Shown here: positions 1 through 8,831 of the stretch, piece after piece
How positions within the stretch are numbered: the stretch's first letter is position 1
Layout: each line of letters opens with the position of its first letter
Assembly: GCA_945828585.1 (NCBI GenBank)
Contig: CALZRN010000003.1
Location: forward strand, 1-47,139
Source of the DNA: an uncultured Bacteroidales bacterium
GTDB taxonomy: Bacteria > Bacteroidota > Bacteroidia > Bacteroidales > Paludibacteraceae
Length of the DNA stretch: 47,139 nucleotides
Reading direction: 5' to 3'
Notes under the pieces: model-generated
Seen by the model: only the letters and a program-made list of their open reading frames with translations
The model's database searches: none
What the model was told of the DNA's origin: nothing
Made by a program: the position numbers and the translations under genes

Positions 1-2
1 AT

Positions 3-2006
3 ATCTTCGAAATACATGACCGTGAAAAAGGAGAAAGTCTTGGTAGAAAAAATGGAGACAAAATATATATCTTAAATGATGGGGAAAGTGTAGAACTTCA
101 AGGAGGCGAGCACCGAGACCAAAGTATATTCTTCTATCCCAAACATAAAGGACAATACACCTTCCGCATCACGTACATGAAGAAAGTCGGTGACTACTAC
201 TATCCCACCGTTACAGTCGAACGTCCACACCAACTTCACATGGGACATGTACACGCAGAGATTGACAACACAAGTGCAACGAACAGTGGTGACACCGGTG
301 GTACGCTCTCTGCCACTATCGGTGAAAGTCCCATCTCTAATGACGGATGGTACGGCTATGGTGCAGATATAACCTATACAGCTTTACCGGCAACCGGTTA
401 TACAATTAAATGGTACACCGATAATACATATTCATCAGAGTTTTCGGAACAACCAGCAAACTCATGGACACATTCTAATGTCACCGATGATGAGAATGTG
501 TATGTGCGGTTTACCGAAATACCCACTGCGGTCACTCTCTCCAATGACGGACATGGACACGTGGAGATAGACGGGATGACGGTTTCAAGCACCACTGTAG
601 GTGTCACCACCCACCGCAAGCTGACCGCCGTGCCTGATGAGGGATATAAGTTGAACTCCTGGGAAATCGTTTCCGGTGATGATATAGACCTCTCTTCCAC
701 ATCGACCAACCCGACAACCCTTTCCGGTCGCGGTGCCGGTGCTGTTTCCGGGCAAGAAGTACGCGCCAACTTCGTAGAACGCTGGGCTCTGTCTGCGCAG
801 TCTGACGGCTGGGGACACGAAGAGTTCAGCATCGCTAACGTATCCATAGTAGCCGGTAAAGCAATCGGATATGTGGATATTGAACTACCCGCTAATAGGA
901 ATTTGCAATTCAAGATGGTGGATAAGCAGACAGACGAAGACTACAAAAGCGGCTCCGACCGAGTCTATTATATGACTAATGGCAATAGTTATAATTGGGA
1001 CTTTGCTTTAGGACGAGAACATAACTGCGGTATCACTACTGCCGGTGCAGGAACATACCGTTTTATATGGAATATCACCGACAAGACCATGTCGGTCATC
1101 TATCCGAACTTCGTCATCTATCGTACCGGTGACCAAGGCGAAGATTCAGAAAGTGCTACACATACGATAACCAGCCCCGTCGAATCCTATGCCGGAAGTA
1201 CAATCAGCGAAGCCATCGAGTTCCGTATGAAAGTGCGTGAACTGGATAAATGGTACACGCTCTGCCTGCCGTTTGTGGTGAATAAAGTGTGCGTATGGGA
1301 TAATGCGGATGGCGCATACTACGACATCGTGCCGTATTACCGCACAGATGGTAAGTTCTATACCGGACATTATATCATCCGTAAGCCCGAGACGGTTACC
1401 AACTATGCCATTGAGACCTTCGAGGAGAAATGGGTAGATCCTGATAATAGTGGTGTACTTCCCCAGAAAAATATCCCCTATATCATCCAATGGCATGATC
1501 CGTACTTCCTCGGCAAGTATATCTCTTTCTTCAGCTCGACCGGACAAACAATCCCCTCTGCCTTCAGCGAAGGCGAAAGGCCTGCTGCGGACAATGTGGT
1601 CAATGTCTTTGGCAATAATACCATGCATAGCGGTACCGTCAGGGATGCATACTTGCTGGATAAAGATTATGGACCCTCCGGCGCTTGGCTGAGGCAAGAA
1701 ATCGGAACAAACCGTACTGTTCTTCCTTTCGAATGCTTCATCCGTGCCAGTGAGCAAGGGACAGCGCGTTATCGGATCATACGACGGGGAATGGAGATAG
1801 ATACGCCTACCGCACTGGAGCAAATCAGCAACCATCAATCACCAATGACCATAAGGGTCTATACCATTACCGGTGTACTTATCGGAGAATATAACGACTG
1901 CTCGTTCCAAGATGCCGCGCATCGTATCGCTACTGACTACAACGAAGGAATCTATATACTTCGCTCTGAAAATGAGAGTATGAAACTATTGTTGGGAGGA
2001 AAATAA
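3..2006 (+). CDS. Secreted/cell-surface protein with InlB-like (Divergent InlB B-repeat) modules and a T9SS-type C-terminal tail; 5' truncated by window edge
   Basis: The frame stays open upstream of the listed ATG (177) to base 3 (IFEIHDREKGESLGRKNGDKIYILNDGESVELQGG...), so the true start lies outside the window. It has repeats of the type 'ALPATGYTIKWYTD', 'TAVPDEGYKLNSWEIV' and a C-terminus RVYTITGVLIGEYND...NEGIYILRSENESMKLLLGGK. Confidence 0.8.
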   Translation: MFEIHDREKGESLGRKNGDKIYILNDGESVELQGGEHRDQSIFFYPKHKGQYTFRITYMKKVGDYYYPTVTVERPHQLHMGHVHAEIDNTSATNSGDTGGTLSATIGESPISNDGWYGYGADITYTALPATGYTIKWYTDNTYSSEFSEQPANSWTHSNVTDDENVYVRFTEIPTAVTLSNDGHGHVEIDGMTVSSTTVGVTTHRKLTAVPDEGYKLNSWEIVSGDDIDLSSTSTNPTTLSGRGAGAVSGQEVRANFVERWALSAQSDGWGHEEFSIANVSIVAGKAIGYVDIELPANRNLQFKMVDKQTDEDYKSGSDRVYYMTNGNSYNWDFALGREHNCGITTAGAGTYRFIWNITDKTMSVIYPNFVIYRTGDQGEDSESATHTITSPVESYAGSTISEAIEFRMKVRELDKWYTLCLPFVVNKVCVWDNADGAYYDIVPYYRTDGKFYTGHYIIRKPETVTNYAIETFEEKWVDPDNSGVLPQKNIPYIIQWHDPYFLGKYISFFSSTGQTIPSAFSEGERPAADNVVNVFGNNTMHSGTVRDAYLLDKDYGPSGAWLRQEIGTNRTVLPFECFIRASEQGTARYRIIRRGMEIDTPTALEQISNHQSPMTIRVYTITGVLIGEYNDCSFQDAAHRIATDYNEGIYILRSENESMKLLLGGK

Positions 2007-2007
2007 T

Positions 2008-2376
2008 ATGAGACGGATTATAACGATTGTCTTGTGTTTCTTCGGCGTCTCGTTATATGCCGTGGAATACACACCGTTTATTCCGCAAACGCAGGCTCCT
2101 ACCATCGATATGCAGCCTGTCAATAATACTGCTTTCATGTCATCCGGAAGCACTTATTCACCTGCGGTATATGAGGTAGGGGCGTATAGCCCTGCTAAGC
2201 CATCCATCCGAAAGGCACCACCATCCACTGGAGAAGAAGTATCTGATTACGATCCTGCTAACCCGCGGTTTGCACCCCTTACGGACGCACTGATACCTTT
2301 GTTTTTGTGCGCATTAGGATATCTGATGTACACCCTGTATAGGAAACCTCAAGAAAAAAACGGCATATTCGCATAA
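2008..2376 (+). CDS. Small secreted/membrane protein: signal peptide, low-complexity linker, C-terminal TM helix plus basic tail
   Basis: The start is 1 nt after the upstream stop. MRRIITIVLCFFGVSLYA signal; DALIPLFLCALGYLMYTLYRK membrane segment. Confidence 0.7.
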   Translation: MRRIITIVLCFFGVSLYAVEYTPFIPQTQAPTIDMQPVNNTAFMSSGSTYSPAVYEVGAYSPAKPSIRKAPPSTGEEVSDYDPANPRFAPLTDALIPLFLCALGYLMYTLYRKPQEKNGIFA

Positions 2377-2505
2377 CCTAATCCTTCAATAGTGCATAAT
2401 TTTTGGCGAATAGGTCAAAACGTAGGCTCTTCCCCTCAAGTACGCCCAATGGATGGACATCTATGCCTACCGGTTTATGGAGAAGGTGATTTAGGAATGA
2501 GTACA

Positions 2506-3680
2506 TTATCGATGTTTAAACCATAACTCCATAACCGGATCGGAGAGGAAAAGTCCCTGTTCGGTAGATATGATAAGATCACGCTCCAACATCACCTTTT
2601 GCATTTTTGATACATTTGATTTTGTTCCTAAATTGTATTTGGCAAGTACCTCTTGGGAAGACCATTGGGTATGTTGACCATCTACAATAGCACGTAGCAT
2701 ATTGAGTTGATAGGATGTTAGTCCCCCTGTCTGCTCCATAAATAATGGAGTACACTGAATCAGTAGGTCGTTGATACCGGCTTTTATAGCCTCATCATCT
2801 ACAATATGCTCCGTGTTGAGCATGACGTTCCATGATAACTGCTGCACATAAGAAGACTGATTTCCTACTATCTCGCATATTTGACGAACATAAGAATCGC
2901 TAATGACTAATCCTTTTTGCTCGAACTTGGACTGAATAAAAGGTATCCATTCTTCTGATGGGATAGGTTGAAGATAGTTCGGCTCGCCAAACTGGTAGAA
3001 CGGCATTCGCTTATTCTGAAAGAGCTGGTTCATCATGTGTTGACGGCTCCCAAACAAGCATAGGAAGCGTGCGTATGGTGCTGCCAAACACCACGCATGC
3101 GTTTTTGAACCAATAAACTTTCCGGCCATTCGCCTACCTGCTGAAACTCATCAATGCATACTACAAGATGTTTTCCAATATGTTCTCCTACCCGCTCAGG
3201 TAAAGAGAGTATCTCTTCCGGGGAATACTCCTTCGGGGTGATGCCTAATGATACTGAGTATTCTGTACCGGGATCCGGATTCATAGAAATCTTAGGAGAA
3301 ATACGTGTTAAAAATTGGCGGATGTTCTCTAATATATGCTCTATTTTCGAGCCCGTCTGAGTCATGATTGCTTCGGCAAATTTATTATAGAAATCATATT
3401 CAGAACGACAGTCATAAATATCCATATACACAATCTGGACGATGTCTTTATCTACGACTTGGGCTACATGTTTAACAAGCGATGTCTTTCCCATTCGGCG
3501 AGGGGAAATGAGAATAACATTTAATCCATTCTCGAAGTTTAATTTCAGTCGGCGCGTTTCGCGCACGCGATCGGTGAAATTGTTACCTCCAACGGAAACG
3601 CCATACAAAAAAGAAGGATTCTTGTCTTTGTTCATAATTGTAATAAGGTATTTTTTTTCGTTCACCACTTGGTGGTCCAC
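2506..3680 (-). pseudogene. AAA/archaeal-type ATPase (PF01637-like) interrupted by a single frameshift near 3060
   Basis: Two overlapping minus ORFs (3033-3680 with Walker A SPRRMGKTSL and Walker B LVVCIDEFQQ; 2506-3129 with C-terminal helical/wHTH-like part) join as ...HASY|CLFGSRQHMMNQLFQNKRMPFY if one T is added near 3060. The more likely start is M at about 3635 (MNKDKNPSFLYGV). Confidence 0.8.
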
Positions 3681-3705
3681 TGCTTAGTGAACTTTTAAAA
3701 TCGCT

Positions 3706-3737
3706 GCAAAATTACTGCTTTTTTTTGATATATGCAA
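3706..3737 (-). promoter_or_regulatory. Bacteroidetes-type promoter for the ATPase gene
   Basis: Minus strand TTGCATATATCAAAAAAAAGCAGTAATTTTGC; 23 nt from TTG to TAnnTTTG. Confidence 0.75.
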
Positions 3738-4016
3738 ATAAATTTAACACAAAATAATTGCACGGCGTTATTAAAAGTGGTGAAAATCGACATCCCCTGT
3801 GCCGGCGAAGGCCGGTTCATGACCACCGCCGAGATCTCCGACAAGCTCGTCTCCTGGGGCTCCATCAAGAAGCCGATGCCCCTCAACCGACTTGGCATGC
3901 TCCTCAAGAAAGCCGGGTATCGCGATGTCCGCCGCGGAGAACAAAGGACGAGAGGATGGATCGTATATGAACGTACCTTAGATGAGGTCAATGCCAACAG
4001 AAATAAAAAAGAATAG
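3732..4016 (+). CDS. Short protein resembling the C-terminal part of VirE/DUF3874-type mobile-element proteins; probable remnant
   Basis: GRFMTTAEISDKLVSWGSIKKPMPLNRLGMLLKKAGYRDVRRGEQRTRGWIVYERT; no N-terminal domain is present. Family call from memory only. Confidence 0.45.
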   Translation: MQINLTQNNCTALLKVVKIDIPCAGEGRFMTTAEISDKLVSWGSIKKPMPLNRLGMLLKKAGYRDVRRGEQRTRGWIVYERTLDEVNANRNKKE

Positions 4017-4039
4017 ACCAGATGACCAGATGACCAGTT
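4016..4039. repeat. Period-8 tandem array GACCAGAT x3
   Basis: GACCAGAT-GACCAGAT-GACCAGTT, starting on the last base of the TAG stop of the preceding ORF. Confidence 0.9.
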
Positions 4040-4061
4040 GTTTTCTAAAACTATACACACC

Positions 4062-4073
4062 CACACGCGTGTG
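4062..4073. repeat. Perfect 12-bp palindrome CACACGCGTGTG
   Basis: Read directly; lies between the two period-8 arrays. Confidence 0.85.
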
Positions 4074-4090
4074 TGAGGTTATAATAAGGA

Positions 4091-4114
4091 ACTGGTCAGC
4101 CGGTCAGCTGGTCA
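4091..4114. repeat. Period-8 tandem array CTGGTCAG x3, reverse-complement-related to the 4016 array
   Basis: aCTGGTCAG-CCGGTCAG-CTGGTCAG. TGACCAGTT (4031-4039) is the exact reverse complement of AACTGGTCA (4090-4098). Confidence 0.88.
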
Positions 4115-4124
4115 GCCCTAAAAA

Positions 4125-4141
4125 GCCGGATAGCATCCGGC
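4125..4141. repeat. Inverted repeat GCCGGAT-AGC-ATCCGGC
   Basis: 7-bp perfect arms; related to the inverted repeat at 4240-4258. Confidence 0.8.
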
Positions 4142-4239
4142 GCAATGGAAGAAAGAAGAAGGAAAACGCGCTCGCGGAAAAAATCGTTCGAGCGTAGCGA
4201 GATAAGAACTCGCGGACACAGGACAGCGAGGGGAGGGAT

Positions 4240-4258
4240 GTCCGGATGCCATCCGGAC
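4240..4258. repeat. Inverted repeat GTCCGGATG-C-CATCCGGAC
   Basis: 9-bp perfect arms; same core (CCGGAT..ATCCGG + CGCAA) as 4125-4141. Confidence 0.82.
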
Positions 4259-4411
4259 GCAACTACCAAGAAGATAGCCGGAGAGCGAGAGACCAGGGGA
4301 CAGAACATACGAAAAAGACGGGACGTAGATGTCCGTAATGCGAACGAGATGCGAACGGTGGAAGAGGCTGACAACCGCCAACGAGCGTTCCCCCTCCGGG
4401 GAGCGCTTGTT

Positions 4412-4448
<37 letters not shown>

Positions 4449-4462
4449 ATCTTCGATTTTCC

Positions 4463-4493
4463 TTGCATATATCGCAAAAAAGCAGTACCTTTG
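4463..4493 (+). promoter_or_regulatory. Bacteroidetes-type promoter of dtd
   Basis: TTGCATATATCGCAAAAAAGCAGTACCTTTG; 23 nt from TTG to TAnnTTTG. Confidence 0.8.
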
Positions 4494-4512
4494 CACGCAA
4501 AACAAGATAATT

Positions 4513-4965
4513 ATGCGAGTAGTTGTACAACGATGCAGCCGGGCGGAAGTGCGCATAGATGGCACAACGGTCGGGAAGATTGAGAAGGGCTTCATGCTGC
4601 TGGTCGGCGTGACGGACACGGACACGCAGGCTGAAGCTGATGTGTTAGCGAAGAAGATCGCGCAGCTGCGTGTGTTCGAGGACGAGCAAGGGAAGATGAA
4701 CCTTGCTATCCGCGATATAGGCGGCGCAATCCTCAGTATATCCCAGTTCACGCTCTATGCCGATTGCCGCAAAGGTAACCGTCCGTCGTTCATCTCCGCC
4801 GCCCGCCCGGAGAAGGCTTCGCCGCTGTATGACTATTTCAATGACCGCCTCCGAACCGAGTACGGCCTCCATGTCGAAACCGGCCGCTTCGGCGCCGACA
4901 TGAAGGTGGACTTCATCAACGATGGTCCCGTCACCATCCTTCTGGATACGGACCAACTGAAATGA
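4513..4965 (+). CDS. dtd: D-aminoacyl-tRNA deacylase
   Basis: [17 protein letters not shown]...[24 protein letters not shown]...[17 protein letters not shown] is typical Dtd. Confidence 0.97.
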   Translation: MRVVVQRCSRAEVRIDGTTVGKIEKGFMLLVGVTDTDTQAEADVLAKKIAQLRVFEDEQGKMNLAIRDIGGAILSISQFTLYADCRKGNRPSFISAARPEKASPLYDYFNDRLRTEYGLHVETGRFGADMKVDFINDGPVTILLDTDQLK

Positions 4966-4982
4966 AAATTTACGAAAAGTGG

Positions 4983-5010
4983 CATACACTCTTGTGTATG
5001 TCATTTTTTT
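4983..5010 (+). terminator. Hairpin plus T-run: CATACAC-TCTT-GTGTATG-tcaTTTTTTT
   Basis: 7-bp perfect stem followed by T7 just downstream of dtd; overlaps the tdk -33 element. Confidence 0.6.
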
Positions 5011-5022
5011 GTAGTAACTTTG
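4992..5022 (+). promoter_or_regulatory. Bacteroidetes-type promoter of the tdk-priA operon
   Basis: TTGTGTATGTCATTTTTTTGTAGTAACTTTG; 23-nt spacing. Confidence 0.78.
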
Positions 5023-5047
5023 CAGCCGCAAATAAAAAAGAAAAACT

Positions 5048-5641
5048 ATGTTTTCGGAACGAGACACCAAAGGACCAAGTTTGAGGAAGGGTTCCATCGA
5101 GGTAGTATGCGGATCGATGTTCTCCGGTAAAACCGAGGAACTCATCCGTCGTATGAAGCGCGCGAAGTTCGCCAAACTGCGCGTGGAGATCTATAAACCC
5201 GCCATCGACGTGCGGTATAGCGACGAAGATGTGGTCTCGCATGACCGCAATGTGATCCAATCCACGCCGGTGGACAGCAGCCAGAATATCCTGCTGATGG
5301 TCGATGACATTGATGTGGTGGGAATCGATGAGGCGCAGTTCTTCGATATGGGTATCGTCGAGGTATGCAAGCAGCTGGCGGATCGCGGCATCCGCGTCAT
5401 CTGTGCGGGTCTCGATATGGATTTCAAGGGCGTGCCGTTTGGCCCGATGCCTGCGCTGATGGCGATTGCCGATGATGTGTATAAGACCCATGCTATCTGC
5501 GTGCATTGCGGCGATCTGGCGTATGTCAGCCATCGTCTCGTAGCTTCCGATAAACGCGTTTTGTTAGGCGAGACAGACAGTTATGAACCTCTCTGCCGCG
5601 AATGCTACAACAAAGCCATCGCTGCCGAAGAAGTCCAATGA
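5048..5641 (+). CDS. tdk: Thymidine kinase
   Basis: [24 protein letters not shown]...[11 protein letters not shown]...[23 protein letters not shown]-terminal zinc-binding Cys pairs. Confidence 0.96.
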   Translation: MFSERDTKGPSLRKGSIEVVCGSMFSGKTEELIRRMKRAKFAKLRVEIYKPAIDVRYSDEDVVSHDRNVIQSTPVDSSQNILLMVDDIDVVGIDEAQFFDMGIVEVCKQLADRGIRVICAGLDMDFKGVPFGPMPALMAIADDVYKTHAICVHCGDLAYVSHRLVASDKRVLLGETDSYEPLCRECYNKAIAAEEVQ

Positions 5642-7647
5642 CTTACCTCGACGTCATATTACCCTTAGCCATCCGAGATTGTTACACGTATAGCATCCCG
5701 GATGGTTTATCTATACCTGCACCGGGAACCCGAGTGATCGTGCCGCTGATGAAAAAAGAGGTACGCGGCATCGTCCTTCGAGAACATACGGAGCCGGTGG
5801 ATGCTTCTTTTGCGGCGAAGATCAAACCGATCAGTTCGGTGAGCGACACGGCACCGATGGTCTCGAGAGAGCAGTTGGCCCTCTGGCAATGGATGAGCGC
5901 ATATTATATGTGTACGCTTGGCGAGGTCATGGCTGCGGCGCTTCCGGCAGGTTTAGACAAACGTCTCTTAGATCCGCCCAAACGCAGGAGGACGCATATC
6001 GCGCCCTATACCGGGCCGGTCGAACCGATGCATCCGCTGACCGCTGCGCAGCAGAAAAGTGCCGATGAAATCGAACGTTTTTGGACTTCCGGCAAGCAGA
6101 TAGTGTTGCTGCATGGCGTTACTTCGTCCGGCAAGACGGATATCTATATCCATCTGATTGAGAAACAGATTGCGGCGGGCAAGAATGTGCTCTATCTGGT
6201 GCCTGAGATTGCGTTAACGACCCAGCTAACCTCCCGGCTTCAACGGATATTCGGCGATAAGCTCACCGTCTATCACAGCCGTTTTACCGACGCAGAACGC
6301 GAAGAACTCTATCATTCCTCAGCGCGAGAAGAACCGCACGTAGTGATCGGTGCACGAAGCGCAATCTTTCTGCCGATACCGAATGTGGGCTTAGTGATCG
6401 TCGATGAAGAGCACGAACCGAGTTACAAGCAGGCGGAACCTGATCCTCGCTACCATGCCCGCGCTGCGGCTATCGTTCTCGCGCAGGAGCATCATGCGTC
6501 TGTGCTCTTAGGAACGGCTACACCCTCGATGGAATCGTACTTTTTGGCACAAAAAGGGGTGTATGGTCTGGTCTCGCTGACGGAGCGATACGGAGGTGTC
6601 GAGATGCCGGATATTCATCTGATTGACCTCAGGCAGCAATATCACCGCAAGGAGATGTATGGCCATTTCAGCGACCCGTTGGTAGCGCGAATGCGTGAGG
6701 TGTTGGCGGATGGGCAGCAGGTCATCCTCTTTCAGAACCGCCGCGGCTATGCGCCGCAGGTTCAATGTACCTCGTGCGGCGAGCCGCCCCGGTGTGTGCA
6801 ATGCGATGTACCGATGACTTGGCATAAACGCGAGAATGAACTGCGATGCCATTACTGCGGCTACCACATGCCCGTGCCGGCGGTGTGTCCTACCTGCGGC
6901 GGAGAACTGAAGGCTATCGGTTTTGGTACGGAACGCATTGAGGACGAGATACAGAAGCTCTTCCCGGAGGCACGCGTGCTGAGGATGGATCTGGACACGA
7001 CGCGTAACCGATCGGCGTATCAGGATATCATCAATGCCTTTGCCAATCACGAGTGTGATATACTCGTGGGAACGCAGATGGTGACGAAAGGTCTGCATTT
7101 CGATGACGTACGGTTGGTGGCAGTACTGAACGCGGATCCGCTCTTTAACCAGCCGGACTTCCGCGCGTATGAGCGAACGTACCAGATGTTAGAGCAAGTG
7201 GCAGGTCGCGCAGGAAGGAAAGGAGCGAAAGGGGAGGTTATTATTCAGAGTTTTGAGCCCCGGAATGTCGTGTTAGGCATGGTGCAGAATCATGACTACA
7301 AAGCACTCTATAACCATCAGATAGCGGAGCGGAAACTATTCAATTATCCTCCATTTTATCGGGTGATTCGTCTCCAACTGCGTGATCATAACGGCGTGCG
7401 GGTGCATCAAGCCGTGACGCAGTTGCAAGGCTACCTCTCGCGGATCTTCGGTCCGCGCGTTTCGGGAGTGATTATTCCGGCGGTGGAGAAGATACAGGCT
7501 TATACGATTCGTGAACTCACGCTACGTATCGAGCAAGGCGCCAACATGTCGGAAGCCAAACGCAGATTGAAAGAGGCAATCGATCAAGTTTGGTCGATTT
7601 CATCGGTAAAAAATGTAAAAATTGTAATAGATGTAGATCCGCAATAA
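5638..7647 (+). CDS. priA: Primosomal protein N' (replication restart helicase)
   Basis: [45 protein letters not shown], zinc-binding Cys clusters, QVAGRAGRK. Start chosen at the ATGA overlap with tdk rather than 5602. Confidence 0.96.
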   Translation: MTYLDVILPLAIRDCYTYSIPDGLSIPAPGTRVIVPLMKKEVRGIVLREHTEPVDASFAAKIKPISSVSDTAPMVSREQLALWQWMSAYYMCTLGEVMAAALPAGLDKRLLDPPKRRRTHIAPYTGPVEPMHPLTAAQQKSADEIERFWTSGKQIVLLHGVTSSGKTDIYIHLIEKQIAAGKNVLYLVPEIALTTQLTSRLQRIFGDKLTVYHSRFTDAEREELYHSSAREEPHVVIGARSAIFLPIPNVGLVIVDEEHEPSYKQAEPDPRYHARAAAIVLAQEHHASVLLGTATPSMESYFLAQKGVYGLVSLTERYGGVEMPDIHLIDLRQQYHRKEMYGHFSDPLVARMREVLADGQQVILFQNRRGYAPQVQCTSCGEPPRCVQCDVPMTWHKRENELRCHYCGYHMPVPAVCPTCGGELKAIGFGTERIEDEIQKLFPEARVLRMDLDTTRNRSAYQDIINAFANHECDILVGTQMVTKGLHFDDVRLVAVLNADPLFNQPDFRAYERTYQMLEQVAGRAGRKGAKGEVIIQSFEPRNVVLGMVQNHDYKALYNHQIAERKLFNYPPFYRVIRLQLRDHNGVRVHQAVTQLQGYLSRIFGPRVSGVIIPAVEKIQAYTIRELTLRIEQGANMSEAKRRLKEAIDQVWSISSVKNVKIVIDVDPQ

Positions 7648-7680
7648 ATGAGTAAATAGTAAATGTCCAAATTGTAAATG
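7645..7680. repeat. Degenerate TAAAT array, 7-8 nt spacing
   Basis: TAAAT at 7645, 7653, 7660 and 7675 with a CAAAT at 7668; overlaps the priA stop codon. Confidence 0.6.
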
Positions 7681-7685
7681 GCTTT

Positions 7686-8633
7686 ATGATAGAAGAATCA
7701 AAATGCCGGGTGGCATATATTAATGAGATGATTGCTTCCGGGCGCGCGGAACAGTTGGTGGCGGATGGTGAGAAGTACCATGCCGAGCAGTTGCAACAGA
7801 TAGCTACGGACATCTGCTCGCGTGAGCAGGTGCGGGTCGTGTTGATTGCCGGTCCGTCTTCATCAGGCAAGACCAGTACGAGCCACAGGTTGTGTCTGGA
7901 GTTGTTGGCGCAAGGCAAGAAGCCGGTAGCGCTGTCGCTGGATAACTGGTTCTTGGAGCAAGATCAGTTAGTGCCGGACAAGGACGGAAAGAAAGATTAC
8001 GAGAGCGTCTATGCCCTGAACTTGGAGCAGCTGGATAAAGATCTGCGCGGACTGATAGCCGGCGAAGAGGTAGCGTTACCGACTTTCAATTTTCTGACGG
8101 GCAAGCGCGAATATAACGGCGAGACGCTGCAATTAGAGGCTGAGACCATCTTGGTCATCGAAGGACTCCACGCGCTGAATCCCATCTTGACCGAACATAT
8201 TGACGCGGCTTGCAAATACCGCATTTATGCGGCTCCGATGAGCCAGGTGACCTTAGATGGCGAGCGATGGGTACCAACATACGTGAACCGTCTGTTACGC
8301 AGAATGAGCCGTGACTTGCGTACGCGCGGCAAGTCTCCGCAGGCTACCATCGCCCTATGGCCGTCCGTGATAGAGGGCGAAGCGCAATGGATCGAGCCGT
8401 TTAGGAATGAGGCGGACGCTTTCTTTGATACCGCTATGACGTATGAGTTGCCGGCAATCAGACTAACGATAGAAACAGCCTTGCAAACGGTGCCGGCAGT
8501 AGCAGAGGAGTATCCGATGGCAGAGCATCTGCTTTACTTCCTGAGTTTCTTCGAGCCGCTGGAGGCTTCTTTCATACCACGAACCTCCATTTTGAGGGAG
8601 TTTATAGGCGGAAGTCAGTTCAATGTAGGGTAA
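7686..8633 (+). CDS. Uridine kinase / phosphoribulokinase-like P-loop kinase
   Basis: VVLIAGPSSSGKTSTSHRLCLELL...LSLDNWF...ILVIEGLHALNP; fits the uridine kinase-like family of Bacteroidetes. Confidence 0.85.
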   Translation: MIEESKCRVAYINEMIASGRAEQLVADGEKYHAEQLQQIATDICSREQVRVVLIAGPSSSGKTSTSHRLCLELLAQGKKPVALSLDNWFLEQDQLVPDKDGKKDYESVYALNLEQLDKDLRGLIAGEEVALPTFNFLTGKREYNGETLQLEAETILVIEGLHALNPILTEHIDAACKYRIYAAPMSQVTLDGERWVPTYVNRLLRRMSRDLRTRGKSPQATIALWPSVIEGEAQWIEPFRNEADAFFDTAMTYELPAIRLTIETALQTVPAVAEEYPMAEHLLYFLSFFEPLEASFIPRTSILREFIGGSQFNVG

Positions 8634-8665
8634 AAAAAGAGGCGGTCGATGACCGTCTCTTTTTT
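8632..8665. terminator. Bidirectional rho-independent terminator
   Basis: AAAAAAAGAGGCGGTC-gat-GACCGTCTCTTTTTT between the kinase gene (+) and tRNA-Met (-). Confidence 0.88.
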
Positions 8666-8666
8666 G

Positions 8667-8740
8667 TAGCGGGACCCAGGATTGAACTGGGGACCTCATG
8701 ATTATGAATCATGCGCTCTAACCAGCTGAGCTATCCCGCC
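8667..8740 (-). tRNA. tRNA-Met (anticodon CAT)
   Basis: Minus strand GGCGGGATAGCTCAGCTGGTTAGAGCGCATGATTCATAATCATGAGGTCCCCAGTTCAATCCTGGGTCCCGCTA; cloverleaf arms and CAT anticodon. Elongator Met versus Ile2 (lysidine) cannot be settled by eye. Confidence 0.93.
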
Positions 8741-8767
8741 AACACCTCGTTTTTACGAAAGCGGGTG

Positions 8768-8798
8768 CAAAAGTACTGCTTTTTTTTGACATACGCAA
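8768..8798 (-). promoter_or_regulatory. Bacteroidetes-type promoter of the tRNA
   Basis: Minus strand TTGCGTATGTCAAAAAAAAGCAGTACTTTTG; 23-nt spacing. Confidence 0.8.
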
Positions 8799-8831
8799 AT
8801 TTTTTTGCATTTTTTTGTCAAAAAAAGCGAT

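Noticed and set aside
5602-5638. priA start at 5602
   Set aside because: Extra 12 residues lie inside tdk; the ATGA-overlap start at 5638 gives the normal PriA N-terminus.
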